Assembly (NCBI RefSeq): GCF_000419765.1 | Contig: NZ_ATTQ01000006.1 | Span: 255,976-319,975 of the forward strand | DNA: 64,000 bases | DNA from: Rhizobium mongolense USDA 1844 | Lineage (GTDB): Bacteria > Pseudomonadota > Alphaproteobacteria > Rhizobiales > Rhizobiaceae | Reading direction: 5' to 3' | Shown: positions 1 through 9,171 of the stretch, one piece after another | Layout of the letters: each line of letters opens with the position of its first letter | Numbering within the stretch: position 1 is the stretch's first letter | The notes under the pieces: model-generated | Databases searched by the model: none | The model's input: the letters and a program-made list of their open reading frames with translations, nothing else | Told to the model about the DNA's origin: nothing | Translations under genes and position numbers: made by a program

Positions 1-1744
1 GACCCCGATCATCAATCCCGCCAATCCAGGCGAGTTCGGCGAAATGCCGGCGATGCCGCTACCGAAGGTCAGCGGTCCGCGCTACTATACCTACAAGCCG
101 GACGCGATGCGCTACGTCAATATCGCCAAGTTTTCCGAGCCGACGGTGACGGGCGCGATCGCGTCTGCGACCTCTGAAGCGGCCATGGCGCCCGTCGTCG
201 TCGAACGCCAGTTCCTCGCCGAAGCGAAGGTTCGCGCCGACGTAAATGTCGCAAAGGCTCTCGAAACCTATTACGGCAGCTCCCAGAACCCCTTTGTCTG
301 GCTGACCGGTGCAGAGGTCAACGATCGTGCCAAGGCGGCGATGAGTTTCCTTTCTGGTGTCGGTTCCGTCGGCCTCGACCCGGCCGACTACGCCGTCGAC
401 CCGCCGGCCGTCGACCCGGCCAATCCGGATCCGGCCGCCCGCGACCGCGCTCTTACGCAGTTCGAGCTGCAGCTTTCCTCGAAGGTGCTCGCCTATGTCC
501 AAGATACGGTGCGCGGACGCATCGATCCGAACAAGATTTCGGGCTACCACGATTTCAGACGCAAGCAGGTCAACCTCGGTCCGGTTCTGAAGCTTGCACG
601 CATGAGCCCGGATATCGGCGCCTATCTTACCAGCCGCACGCCGGATGGCCCGCAATTCGCAGCACTCAAAGAGGAGCTTGCCAAGCTCAAGGCCGAGACG
701 GCTGGCGACGAGCCGATCACGATCTCGCTCGATCGGTTGCTGCGCCCGGGCGACAGCTCGCCGGAAGTCGCCAATATCGTCAAGGCCATCGGCAAGCACG
801 GCTCGGAAGCGCTGAAGGCGCAGCATGCGGCAACGCTCGCCGCCTATAGCGGCGGCTTCGTCTACTCGCCCGAGCTGGTTTCGCTGGTCGAGGATTTCCA
901 GAAGGAACACAATCTGAAGCCGGACGGCGTAATCGGCCAAGCGACCGTCCGCATCATGACCGGCGGCGATAGCAACGCTTCGAAGATCGAGAAGCTCACC
1001 GTCGCGATGGAGCAGGCGCGCTGGCTGCCGGAAGATCTCGGCTCGCGCTACGTCTTCATCAACCAGCCGGCCTTTATGGTCTACTACCACAACGACAACA
1101 AGGAACAGTTGTCGATGCGCGTCGTGGTCGGCCAGAAGTCCAACCAGACCTATTTCTTCCAGGACGAGATCGAGACCGTCGAGTTCAATCCGTTCTGGGG
1201 CGTTCCGCAGTCGATCATCATCAACGAGATGCTGCCGAAGCTGCGCGCCGATCCGAATTATCTCGACCGCCTCGGCTATGAAGTGGCGATCAACGGCCAT
1301 GCGGTTCCGTCTTCCAGCGTCGATTGGTACGGCTCAACCTCGAATGTCTCCGTGCGCCAACCGCCGAGCGGCGACAATGCCTTGGGCGAATTGAAGATAC
1401 TGTTCCCAAACAGCCATGCGATCTACATGCATGACACGCCGTCGAAGAGCTTCTTCAAGCGCGACATGCGGGCGCTGAGCCATGGCTGCGTGCGTCTTGC
1501 CGATCCGCGCGCGATGGCGGCGGCCGTGCTCAACACGAGCGTCGCCGATGTGGCAAGGCAGATCGCCGCCGGCCAGAACAAGGCGGTCTCGGTTCCACAG
1601 AAAGTTCCGGTCTACGTGTCCTACTTCACGGCATGGCCGAACAAGGACGGCGTCGTGGAATATTTCGACGATGTCTATGGGCGAGATGCCTATGTCGAGA
1701 AGGCATTCGAGGCGACGACGAAGGCGCGGGACGCCCAGATCTGA
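1..1744 (+). CDS. L,D-transpeptidase (YkuD/YcbB type), 5' end cut by window
   Basis: Forms 3-3 (meso-DAP to meso-DAP) cross-links in peptidoglycan in the periplasm. The reading frame is open back to base 2, so the first ATG at 44 is probably internal and the signal sequence lies outside the window. A peptidoglycan-binding domain lies near residues 275-305 (counted from that ATG). It is followed by a YkuD catalytic domain that ends in the signature His ... SHGCVRL; the nucleophile Cys is about residue 482 and an upstream His sits in a YMHD sequence. The length of more than 566 residues fits the large YcbB-like rhizobial forms rather than the short ErfK forms. Unipolar-growing rhizobia depend heavily on LD-transpeptidases, which fits the growth-pole protein found later in the window. 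Domain assignment is firm; the exact paralogue is not. Confidence 0.9.
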   Translation, partial: TPIINPANPGEFGEMPAMPLPKVSGPRYYTYKPDAMRYVNIAKFSEPTVTGAIASATSEAAMAPVVVERQFLAEAKVRADVNVAKALETYYGSSQNPFVWLTGAEVNDRAKAAMSFLSGVGSVGLDPADYAVDPPAVDPANPDPAARDRALTQFELQLSSKVLAYVQDTVRGRIDPNKISGYHDFRRKQVNLGPVLKLARMSPDIGAYLTSRTPDGPQFAALKEELAKLKAETAGDEPITISLDRLLRPGDSSPEVANIVKAIGKHGSEALKAQHAATLAAYSGGFVYSPELVSLVEDFQKEHNLKPDGVIGQATVRIMTGGDSNASKIEKLTVAMEQARWLPEDLGSRYVFINQPAFMVYYHNDNKEQLSMRVVVGQKSNQTYFFQDEIETVEFNPFWGVPQSIIINEMLPKLRADPNYLDRLGYEVAINGHAVPSSSVDWYGSTSNVSVRQPPSGDNALGELKILFPNSHAIYMHDTPSKSFFKRDMRALSHGCVRLADPRAMAAAVLNTSVADVARQIAAGQNKAVSVPQKVPVYVSYFTAWPNKDGVVEYFDDVYGRDAYVEKAFEATTKARDAQI

Positions 1745-1852
1745 GTGTTTTCGATCCGGAATGGATGCGGCGGCGGTCTTCGGGATCGCCGCCATTCGGC
1801 AAATGTTGGAGTCGCGTGCCAAATGAGTTTGCCGCGCGCTTGATCGCGAATT

Positions 1853-2560
1853 TCAGCGAGAAGCAGCCACTGCGTTCGACCGCGAAAAATCGCGGATGAC
1901 GGTTTCAACGAGTTCGGGCGTCAGTTCGTCATAATGCAGGATGATCCGGTCCGGGCGGAGCGTTTCGACCGGCACGTCGGAATAGCCGAAGGGGACGGCG
2001 ATCGATGGGATGTTGGCGTTTCTGGCGACGGCGATGTCGTTGAGGCTGTCGCCGATCATAATGCTGCGTGCCAGTGTGCCGCCGGCGCGTTCGATCGTGC
2101 CAGTCAGGTGCTGCGCATCGGGTTTGCGGACCGGAAAGGTGTCGCCGCCGGTGATGGCGTCGAAATAACTGGTGAGGTGGAGTTTTCGCAGAAGCGTCAG
2201 CGCCAGCGATTCCAGCTTGTTGGTGCAGACGGCGAGCTTGTACCCCTTGATTTTTAGGGTATCCATGGCGGCGATCAGGCCGGGATATGGCTGTGTATGG
2301 CCGGGCATCTTATCGGTGTAATGGGCGATGAAGCGTTCCAGCAGCGGCGGCAGCTCGGTCTCCGAAAGCGGGTGGCCGCGCAGCGTGCAGGCGCGCTCAA
2401 TCATCACCTTGGCGCCGTGGCCTACAAGATGGGTCAGATCGGCATAAGTCACGGGCGCAAGATCGAGCGCGGCGATCGTGAGATTCAGGCTCTCGACGAG
2501 ATCGGCATGGGTATCGAGCAGCGTGCCGTCGAGATCGAATACGACAAGAGCAGGGGTCAA
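1853..2560 (-). CDS. gph: Phosphoglycolate phosphatase (HAD family)
   Basis: Cytoplasmic HAD hydrolase that dephosphorylates 2-phosphoglycolate from DNA 3'-end repair or oxygenase side reactions. HAD motif I is VVFDLDGTLLDT at the N-terminus, motif II includes AVCTNK, and motif III/IV appears as VRKPDA ... MIGDSLNDIAVA. I chose the TTG at 2560 as start because the conserved HAD domain begins directly after it and a GAGG lies about 8 nt upstream; an in-frame ATG at 2611 would add 17 unconserved residues and one at 2704 would add 48. The gene is divergent from rpiA; the spacer of about 190 bp must hold both promoters. Other HAD phosphatases look similar, but a GDS(L)ND motif together with PGHTQPYPG is typical of Gph. 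Confidence 0.88.
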   Translation of the reverse strand: MTPALVVFDLDGTLLDTHADLVESLNLTIAALDLAPVTYADLTHLVGHGAKVMIERACTLRGHPLSETELPPLLERFIAHYTDKMPGHTQPYPGLIAAMDTLKIKGYKLAVCTNKLESLALTLLRKLHLTSYFDAITGGDTFPVRKPDAQHLTGTIERAGGTLARSIMIGDSLNDIAVARNANIPSIAVPFGYSDVPVETLRPDRIILHYDELTPELVETVIRDFSRSNAVAASR

Positions 2561-2754
2561 GGAAATCGCCTCTTCATGAAATCCGGTCTTCCCGGAGTAG
2601 GTGATGGGCATTGAAAAAGCAACGCCAAGACTATGGCCGTAACGCCGCAGCGCGATGCTTGCGCATTTCGGTTTCCTGTTATTATTTTGGCTTTCGTTTG
2701 CCATACGAGCCGTGTAAACAGCACATCCAACGAAACAACCGGAGTAGGCGGCGC

Positions 2755-3453
2755 ATGGACGCCCGCGAAATGAAGATCAAGGCGGCTGAGGCGGCTCTTA
2801 CCCACGTCGAGAGTGGAATGCGCCTCGGGATCGGAACGGGAAGTACGGCAGAGGAGTTCGTTCGCCTGCTAGCGGAGAAGGTGGCCGGTGGCTTCAGGGT
2901 CGAGGGCGTTCCGACGTCGGAGCGCACGGCGCGGCTTTGTGTCGAGCTCGGCGTGCCGCTGAAATCTCTCGACGAACTCCCGGAACTCGACCTGACGGTC
3001 GACGGCGCCGACGAAATCGATTCGAGCCTGCGCCTGGTCAAGGGCGGCGGCGGGGCGTTGCTGCGCGAAAAGATCGTCGCGGCGGCTTCGGACCGCGTGA
3101 TCGTGATTGCCGACGAGAGCAAGCTGGTCGAGACGCTCGGCAGGTTTCCGCTGCCGATCGAAGTCAATCCCTTCGGTCTGGTTTCCACACGCATCGCGAT
3201 CGAAAGGAAAGCAGCCAGGCTCGGCCTGACCGGCGGCCTGACACTTCGCCAATCCGGTGACGGAGAATTTACCACGGACGGCGGCCACTACATCATCGAC
3301 GCATCTTTTGGCCGCATTCCTGATGCAGACGCGCTTTCGAACGAGCTGAATTCGATACCCGGCGTCGTTGAGCACGGGCTTTTTCTCAATATGGCGTCAC
3401 TTGCGATCATCGCGGGTCCAGCGGGTGCGCGCACGCTGCAGGCGAACAGATAA
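2755..3453 (+). CDS. rpiA: Ribose-5-phosphate isomerase A
   Basis: Interconverts ribose-5-phosphate and ribulose-5-phosphate in the non-oxidative pentose phosphate pathway. Family signatures visible are [12 protein letters not shown] near the N-terminus, the DGADEID active-site loop, [11 protein letters not shown], and EVNPFG. The 232-residue length is normal. The start ATG at 2755 is preceded by GGAG and begins [12 protein letters not shown], the usual rhizobial N-terminus; the same frame is open upstream to 2611 but that part overlaps the divergent gph 5' region and is not conserved. A DUF2059 gene follows after 17 bp and probably shares the transcript. Confidence 0.95.
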   Translation: MDAREMKIKAAEAALTHVESGMRLGIGTGSTAEEFVRLLAEKVAGGFRVEGVPTSERTARLCVELGVPLKSLDELPELDLTVDGADEIDSSLRLVKGGGGALLREKIVAAASDRVIVIADESKLVETLGRFPLPIEVNPFGLVSTRIAIERKAARLGLTGGLTLRQSGDGEFTTDGGHYIIDASFGRIPDADALSNELNSIPGVVEHGLFLNMASLAIIAGPAGARTLQANR

Positions 3454-3470
3454 TAGGAGCATAGAAACTC

Positions 3471-4046
3471 ATGAAGAAATTTGCAGGTCTTGGCCGTTTT
3501 GCCGCCGCGACGGTTATTCTCTCCGGCATCGCTTTCGGCTCAGCTGCGCAGGCGCAGGAAATTTCCGACGAGCAGTTGAAGGCCGCGCGTGCAGCCGTTG
3601 CCGCCATCGGTGCAACGGCGCAGTTCGACAATATCCTGCCCGGCCTCGCCGAACGCCTGAAGGCCGGCCTCATTCAGGATTCGCCGAACTACGAAGACGT
3701 AATCAGCGCCACCGTCGACGCGCAGGCTCTGGCGCTCGCACCGCGCCGCTCCGATCTCGAGAAGGAAGCCGCAACGAACTATGCGAAGGCATTCACGGTT
3801 GAAGAGCTGAAGGCCATCGCCGACTTCTACAACTCGCCGGTCGGCAAGAAGCTTCTGAAGGACGGCCCCATCGCTTCGCGCGAGACGAACAGGGCAGCCG
3901 ATATCTGGGCGCAGGGCATTGCCCGCGATCTCCAGAAGAATGCCAATACCGAACTCAGCAAGGTCATCAAGGTAGAGCCTGTGCCGGAAACTCCGCCGGC
4001 TGGCGACAAGCCGGCAGGTGCGCCTGCTCCGGCTGCAAAGCCCTGA
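3471..4046 (+). CDS. DUF2059 secreted protein
   Basis: 191-residue exported protein of unknown function. An N-terminal signal peptide (KK start, hydrophobic stretch, AQAQE cleavage region) is followed by a mostly helical DUF2059 domain containing FTVEELKAIADFYNSPVGKK, the typical pattern of this family. The C-terminus is a Pro/Ala-rich tail (about residues 165-191) that may cross the wall or be disordered. It lies 17 bp after rpiA and is followed by a clear terminator, so rpiA and this gene form a two-gene unit ahead of gor. Biochemical role not known; no catalytic motif seen. Confidence 0.85.
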   Translation: MKKFAGLGRFAAATVILSGIAFGSAAQAQEISDEQLKAARAAVAAIGATAQFDNILPGLAERLKAGLIQDSPNYEDVISATVDAQALALAPRRSDLEKEAATNYAKAFTVEELKAIADFYNSPVGKKLLKDGPIASRETNRAADIWAQGIARDLQKNANTELSKVIKVEPVPETPPAGDKPAGAPAPAAKP

Positions 4047-4067
4047 CACGGCTGATGTGATCGCAAG

Positions 4068-4097
4068 AGCCCGGCATCGTCCGGGCTTTTGTTTTTG
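4068..4097 (+). terminator. Rho-independent terminator after DUF2059 gene
   Basis: AGCCCGG (4068-4074), six-base loop, CCGGGCT (4081-4087), then TTTTGTTTTT. It separates the rpiA-DUF2059 unit from gor. Confidence 0.85.
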
Positions 4098-4157
4098 CAG
4101 GCATAGATACTATATCCATCGAACCATTTCTGCCGATCCCTAACGGAGCGCCCGTCC

Positions 4158-5543
4158 ATGTCTTCCTATGATTACGACCTCTTCGTCATCGGCGGCGGTT
4201 CGGGGGGCGTGAGAAGCGCGCGCGTTGCCGCGTCGCTCGGCAAGAAGGTCGCGATCGCGGAGGAATACCGCTACGGCGGCACCTGCGTCATCCGCGGCTG
4301 CGTGCCCAAGAAGCTGTTCGTCTATGCGTCGCAATATCAGGAGCATTTCGAGGATGCCGCCGGCTTCGGCTGGACGGTCGGGGAAAGCTCTTTCGACTGG
4401 AAGAAGCTGATTGCTGCCAAGGACGCCGAAATCGCGCGGCTGGAGGGACTCTATAAGAAGGGGCTTTCCGGCGCGAATGCGCAAATCCTCGAGACGCGCG
4501 CCGAGCTTGTCGATGCGCATACGATCCGGCTGGTGAAGACCGGCGAGACCGTGACCGCTAGGACCATCGTCATTGCAACCGGCGGCCGGCCGAACCCGCA
4601 TGCGGCCCTTCCGGGACACGAGCTTTGCATTTCCTCCAACGAGGCGTTCCATCTCGAAGACCTGCCGAAGGCGATCGTGATTGCGGGCGGCGGCTATATT
4701 GCCGTGGAATTTGCCAATATCTTCCATGGACTGGGCGTCGAGACGACGCTGGTCTACCGCGGGGCGGAAATCCTCTCGCGCTTCGACCAGGATCTGCGCC
4801 GCGGTCTGCATGAGGCGATGGTTGCCAAGGGTATCCGCATCCTGTGCCGCGACACCCTGGAAATGGTGTCGAAGGGCGAGCAAGGGCTTGCCGTCGAGAC
4901 CTTGAATAATGGCACGCTGAATGCCGGCGCCGTGTTGCTCGCGCTCGGACGCGATCCGAATACCGAGGGGCTTGGGCTTGAGGCGGCAGGTGTGAAAACG
5001 AACGAGCGCGGCGCGATCGTCGTCGACGAATATTCGCGCACGAGCGCCGACAATATCTACGCGCTCGGCGATGTCACCGACAGGGTACAGCTCACGCCGG
5101 TCGCGATCCACGAGGCGATGTGCTTCATCGAGACGGAATACAAGAACAATCCGACGAAGCCGGATCACGAGCAGATCGCAACGGCTGTCTTCTCCCAGCC
5201 CGAGATCGGCACGGTCGGCCTTTCGGAAGAGGAGGCGGCGAAGCGCTACAGGGAGCTCGAGGTCTACCGGGCGCAGTTCCGGCCGCTCAAGGCGACGCTT
5301 TCCGGCCGGTCCGAAAAGATGCTGATGAAGCTGATCGTCGATGCAGGAAGCCGCAAGGTCGTCGGCGCACATATCCTCGGGCACGACGCCGGCGAGATGG
5401 CGCAGATTCTCGGGATCACGCTGAAGGCGGGGTGCACCAAGGAGGATTTCGACCGCACCATGGCAGTGCACCCGACGGCGGCGGAAGAGCTCGTGACGAT
5501 GTATGTGCCGAGCTATCGAATTCGGGGTGGTGAGCGGATTTAA
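4158..5543 (+). CDS. gor: Glutathione-disulfide reductase
   Basis: NADPH-dependent flavoprotein that reduces GSSG to GSH in the cytoplasm. The N-terminal FAD-binding motif GGGSGGVRSAR is followed by the redox-active disulfide GGTCVIRGCVPKK (Cys43 and Cys48), an NAD(P)-binding GGGYIAVEFA motif near the middle, ALGDVTDR for the second FAD contact, and the catalytic His-Glu pair in AVHPTAAEEL at the C-terminus. The CVIRGC form of the active site is the plant/cyanobacterial/alphaproteobacterial variant rather than the enterobacterial CVNVGC. 461 residues, normal. The ATG at 4158 has GGAG 10 nt upstream. Confidence 0.95.
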   Translation: MSSYDYDLFVIGGGSGGVRSARVAASLGKKVAIAEEYRYGGTCVIRGCVPKKLFVYASQYQEHFEDAAGFGWTVGESSFDWKKLIAAKDAEIARLEGLYKKGLSGANAQILETRAELVDAHTIRLVKTGETVTARTIVIATGGRPNPHAALPGHELCISSNEAFHLEDLPKAIVIAGGGYIAVEFANIFHGLGVETTLVYRGAEILSRFDQDLRRGLHEAMVAKGIRILCRDTLEMVSKGEQGLAVETLNNGTLNAGAVLLALGRDPNTEGLGLEAAGVKTNERGAIVVDEYSRTSADNIYALGDVTDRVQLTPVAIHEAMCFIETEYKNNPTKPDHEQIATAVFSQPEIGTVGLSEEEAAKRYRELEVYRAQFRPLKATLSGRSEKMLMKLIVDAGSRKVVGAHILGHDAGEMAQILGITLKAGCTKEDFDRTMAVHPTAAEELVTMYVPSYRIRGGERI

Positions 5544-5568
5544 GGTTCGCGTTGGGTGGCGCCGCACC

Positions 5569-6909
5569 TCAACTGGTGAGGCGCGGCGTGCTGACGATTT
5601 TGTGGAAGAGGGTGTCCATAGCCTCGGTAATGCCTTGCGTCAGGGACACCTGGAAAAAGTAGCCGGGGCTCGCACATTCTTGCATTCGGGTGGCGATGCT
5701 GCCGTCGAACGGTTTAACCCAGTCCTTCCAGAAGCCGTTGTCCTCCAGGGGCAGATAGGTCGTATAAAGAACGGCTATCTTGATATTCTTATTCTTCAGA
5801 TATTCGCAGAACTTCGTATCGATAGGCTCGATGCAGCGAGTGCTGTTGACCCGGCCCTTCGGGCTGGTGCAGCCTGTGGGCTTGGCGTGGTCAGCCACAC
5901 CATCTGAGACGAAGAAGACGATCTTCTGGCGGTCCGCGCTACTCGTGCCTTGGCCGGGAACTTCTTTGATCTCTTTTTCGATTTTGGTCAGCGCATCGTC
6001 GAAGCTGGTCTGCTGATCTTGGTTGTAGTTCTGAAAGGGGATGCTCATAAGCTTGATATTCTTAGTCGCTTCGCCGACTGTCGACAGATTCTCGTCCAGT
6101 TCTGCGACCTTGAAAAGCTGCGCATCCTGGGCCGTCTTGCCGAAGGTGTAGGCGGCCATGCGGAACTGCCCCTTAACCGTCTGGGTTTGTTCGGCCGTTT
6201 CCATAAGTGCCTTCGTCGCCTGCGCAACCACATCGATCCGGATTGGAATGTTGTTGTTCAGTGCGACATTGTAGTAGCTGGTTTTGTCTTCGACACCTTT
6301 CTCGGAGACGATATGGCAGGCAAAAGCGCACTTAGCGTCCTTGCCCTTAGCGTTGCCAAATCGGGTGGCATGTTTCATTCGCTCGATATCATCCGGCGTC
6401 GCGGCCACTCCCATCGAAGGAGTATTATCGAGCAGCATGTAGAAGTCCATGTAGGACGGTGTCTGGTATTGCGCCGTCGCCGTGCCGCCGATCGTGACGT
6501 TTTCGCGGCCCAGAAGCTGCATGAAGGTGGTCGGCATAGCAGCACTGAAGGCCACGCGTGATTCGATGACGCTGCCGGTCTTTGTAACGTTGATCTCAAG
6601 GTTGATCGGTAACTTGCTCGTTTCGCCGGCCATCTGGCCCATGAACATCGTTTGCGCGTCTTCAGAGCCTACGGTGATGGTCCCATCACCCTGCATGGTC
6701 ATGGCTTTTGCCACCGCCGGCGATTTTTCGGAAATGGCACCCACAGCGGCTGCGTCCGCCGCCGCATAGAGCTGGGTCCTGAGGCTGAGCGCGTGGGCAA
6801 AATCGACTGCCATGCCCGCCGCTCCGAGGACCGGCACGGCAAGCAATGCTGTCATTATTCCAAAGTTTCCCGAACGATCGCCCACAAGGCGGCGCGCCAG
6901 CTTCTTCAT
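5569..6909 (-). CDS. TadE/TadG-type pilus assembly protein with VWA domain
   Basis: 446-residue membrane-anchored protein. The N-terminus has the Flp/Tad 'RSGNFGIMTALLAVPVLG' type segment (about residues 13-35), which is TadE-like prepilin-type hydrophobic sequence. A von Willebrand A domain follows, with a MIDAS-like DNTPSMG starting near residue 160 and FFVSDG downstream. Cysteines cluster in the second half (CAFAC, CTSP, CIEP, CEYL), suggesting periplasmic disulfides. I prefer the ATG at 6909, with GGGGA six bases before it, over an upstream TTG at 6948. It stands alone here, with no tad/cpa pilus genes nearby. Convergent with gor. Confidence 0.85.
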   Translation of the reverse strand: MKKLARRLVGDRSGNFGIMTALLAVPVLGAAGMAVDFAHALSLRTQLYAAADAAAVGAISEKSPAVAKAMTMQGDGTITVGSEDAQTMFMGQMAGETSKLPINLEINVTKTGSVIESRVAFSAAMPTTFMQLLGRENVTIGGTATAQYQTPSYMDFYMLLDNTPSMGVAATPDDIERMKHATRFGNAKGKDAKCAFACHIVSEKGVEDKTSYYNVALNNNIPIRIDVVAQATKALMETAEQTQTVKGQFRMAAYTFGKTAQDAQLFKVAELDENLSTVGEATKNIKLMSIPFQNYNQDQQTSFDDALTKIEKEIKEVPGQGTSSADRQKIVFFVSDGVADHAKPTGCTSPKGRVNSTRCIEPIDTKFCEYLKNKNIKIAVLYTTYLPLEDNGFWKDWVKPFDGSIATRMQECASPGYFFQVSLTQGITEAMDTLFHKIVSTPRLTS

Positions 6910-7177
6910 ACCATTCCCCAGGATCGGGCCGATCATCGGCGAAGACAAAGCGCGCTCTTCATGGCGTGCAGTTCAGGTTCGGGTTTGACACAAATTGCTG
7001 AATTACCCCCCAAAATTCATGGTATATGTAACGTAAATCGGAGGGTGGGACTGACGGCGCATCAGAGGCTTTCCCTATAAGCGCGGCGGGCTTCGCGACC
7101 CGTTCAGAACGTGTCGAACGGCGCTAGGCAAGCGGATGCTAAAGGTTTATAAGCCGCCGTTATTGTTGACGACAGGC

Positions 7178-7196
7178 GCCGGGCAGTGATCCCGGC
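7178..7196 (+). other. Hairpin in the 5' leader of DAHP synthase
   Basis: GCCGGG (7178-7183), seven-base loop, CCCGGC (7191-7196), ending 18 bases before the ATG at 7215. It could modulate ribosome access or mRNA stability. There is no leader peptide rich in aromatic codons that I can see, so attenuation is not supported. Confidence 0.35.
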
Positions 7197-7214
7197 GAGA
7201 CAAAGGTGACTAAA

Positions 7215-8588
7215 ATGGCAGAGACTTGGACCCCGAACAGTTGGAGGCAAAAGCCGATCCAGCAGGTCCCGGATTATCCGGACCAGGCCGCTTTGGCGGC
7301 AACGGAAGCCCAGCTCGCTACCTATCCGCCGCTCGTCTTTGCGGGCGAGGCGCGCCGTCTGAAGAAGCATCTCGCCAATGTCTCCGAAGGCAACGGTTTC
7401 CTGCTGCAGGGCGGGGACTGCGCCGAGAGTTTCGCCGAGCATGGCGCCGATACCATCCGCGACTTCTTCCGCGCCTTCCTGCAGATGGCCGTCGTGCTGA
7501 CGTTCGGCGCACAGCTGCCGGTGGTCAAGGTGGGCCGTATTGCCGGCCAGTTCGCCAAGCCGCGCTCTTCGGGCATCGAATCGCAGAACGGCGTCTCACT
7601 GCCGAGCTACCGTGGTGATATCATCAACGGTATCGAATTCACCGAGGAAGCGCGCATTCCGAACCCGGAACGCCAGGCCATGGCTTACCGCCAGTCGGCA
7701 GCGACGCTGAACCTTCTGCGCGCCTTCGCGATGGGCGGTTATGCCAATCTCGAGAATGTGCACCAGTGGATGCTCGGCTTCGTCAAGGACAGCCCGCAGG
7801 GTGAGCGCTACCGCAAACTTGCCGACCGAATCAGCGAAACCATGGACTTCATGAAGGCGATCGGTATCACGTCCGAGAACCACCCGAGCCTGCGCGAGAC
7901 GGACTTCTTCACCAGCCACGAGGCGCTCCTGCTCGGCTACGAAGAAGCGCTGACGCGCGTCGATTCTACTTCCGGCGACTGGTACGCGACCTCCGGTCAC
8001 ATGATCTGGATTGGCGACCGCACGCGCCAGGCCGATCACGCGCATGTCGAATACTGCCGCGGCATCAAGAACCCGATCGGCCTGAAGTGCGGTCCGTCTC
8101 TGCAGGCTGACGATCTCTTGAGCCTGATCGACATCTTGAACCCGGCAAACGAAGCCGGCCGCCTGACGCTGATCTGCCGTTTCGGTCACGAAAAGGTCGC
8201 CGACCACCTGCCGCGTCTCATCCGTGCGGTCGAGCGCGAACGCCGCAGGGTCGTCTGGTCCTGCGATCCGATGCACGGCAATACGATCACGCTCAACAAC
8301 TACAAGACGCGTCCGTTCGAGCGCATCCTGTCGGAAGTTGAAAGCTTCTTCCAGATCCACCGCGCCGAAGGCACGCATCCGGGCGGCATTCATATCGAGA
8401 TGACCGGCAAGGACGTGACGGAATGCACAGGCGGTGCCCGCGCTGTTTCCGCCGAGGATCTGCAGGACCGTTATCACACGCATTGCGATCCGCGTCTCAA
8501 TGCCGACCAGGCGCTCGAGCTTGCCTTCCTGCTCGCCGAGCGCATGAAGGGTGGCCGCGACGAGAAGCGCATGGCCGTCAACGGCTGA
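7215..8588 (+). CDS. Class II 3-deoxy-7-phosphoheptulonate (DAHP) synthase
   Basis: First step of the shikimate pathway: phosphoenolpyruvate plus erythrose-4-phosphate gives DAHP. Recognised as the plant/actinobacterial-like class II enzyme (AroF/AroG of rhizobia) by [11 protein letters not shown] at the N-terminus, [11 protein letters not shown] (metal/PEP-site Cys), [35 protein letters not shown] and [15 protein letters not shown]. 457 residues from the ATG at 7215; a GTG three codons upstream is the alternative start. It is followed closely by a strong terminator, so it is transcribed alone. Confidence 0.95.
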   Translation: MAETWTPNSWRQKPIQQVPDYPDQAALAATEAQLATYPPLVFAGEARRLKKHLANVSEGNGFLLQGGDCAESFAEHGADTIRDFFRAFLQMAVVLTFGAQLPVVKVGRIAGQFAKPRSSGIESQNGVSLPSYRGDIINGIEFTEEARIPNPERQAMAYRQSAATLNLLRAFAMGGYANLENVHQWMLGFVKDSPQGERYRKLADRISETMDFMKAIGITSENHPSLRETDFFTSHEALLLGYEEALTRVDSTSGDWYATSGHMIWIGDRTRQADHAHVEYCRGIKNPIGLKCGPSLQADDLLSLIDILNPANEAGRLTLICRFGHEKVADHLPRLIRAVERERRRVVWSCDPMHGNTITLNNYKTRPFERILSEVESFFQIHRAEGTHPGGIHIEMTGKDVTECTGGARAVSAEDLQDRYHTHCDPRLNADQALELAFLLAERMKGGRDEKRMAVNG

Positions 8589-8612
8589 TCTAGCCGAAAA
8601 ACTGAAATCGAG

Positions 8613-8637
8613 AGCCCGGCCCAGCGCCGGGCTTTTT
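8613..8637 (+). terminator. Rho-independent terminator after DAHP synthase
   Basis: AGCCCGGC (8613-8620), short loop, GCCGGGCT (8626-8633), then TTTT. Confidence 0.88.
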
Positions 8638-8775
8638 GATTGAACGTGCACCGATCGGTCGTGATATTTCAAGACGCTCGGCATCAAAATTTCTGACGTT
8701 CTGCTTCAAGGAATTGGATTTGACGCAGCCCCAGGCAAGCGGCCAATCTCGCAGTCCATCAAGAACGGGGTCCGA

Positions 8776-9171
8776 ATGACGAAGGAATATACGGGCGGCT
8801 GCGCCTGCGGGGCGGTGAGGTTTATGAGCAAGAGCGAGCCCGGTCCGGTCGTCGCATGTCATTGCTCGCAGTGCCGACGCCAGACGGGGCTCTACTACGC
8901 GTCTTGCGATGTCTCCCTGGATAGCCTGACGATCGAGGGCAAGAGCTCGATCCGCTGGTACCGGTCAAGCGAGACTGCTGAGCGCGGCTTCTGCGCAAAC
9001 TGCGGCTCGGCGCTTTTTTGGCAGCGGAAGGGATCGCCAGAAGTTTCCGTGATGGCCGGCGCCTTCAACCTGCCGAGCGGGCTTTCCTTCGGCTATCATA
9101 TCTACTGTGCCGACAAGGGCGATTTCTATGAGATCAACGATGGCGCGCCGCAATACGCCAAAGGTGTTTAA
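8776..9171 (+). CDS. GFA family (glutathione-dependent formaldehyde-activating-like) protein
   Basis: 131-residue member of the GFA/CENP-V fold. It carries the zinc-binding cysteines in order: GGCACGAVRF, CHCSQCRR and FCANCGSALF. Members range from S-hydroxymethylglutathione synthase to uncharacterised proteins, so the substrate is not predictable; a glutathione link is only a family association. Its TAA overlaps the stop codon of the convergent DUF1003 gene on the other strand (TTAA palindrome at about 9168-9171). Confidence 0.85.
   Translation: MTKEYTGGCACGAVRFMSKSEPGPVVACHCSQCRRQTGLYYASCDVSLDSLTIEGKSSIRWYRSSETAERGFCANCGSALFWQRKGSPEVSVMAGAFNLPSGLSFGYHIYCADKGDFYEINDGAPQYAKGV

Noticed and set aside
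4140..5567. 475-codon minus-strand frame
   Set aside because: Shadow of gor; no start signal, Arg/His-rich composition typical of antisense frames.
5560..5588. Strong stem CGCCGCACCTCA / TGAGGCGCGGCG at the end of the TadG-like gene
   Set aside because: One mismatch and no T tract on either strand; overlaps the stop codon, so not called as a terminator.
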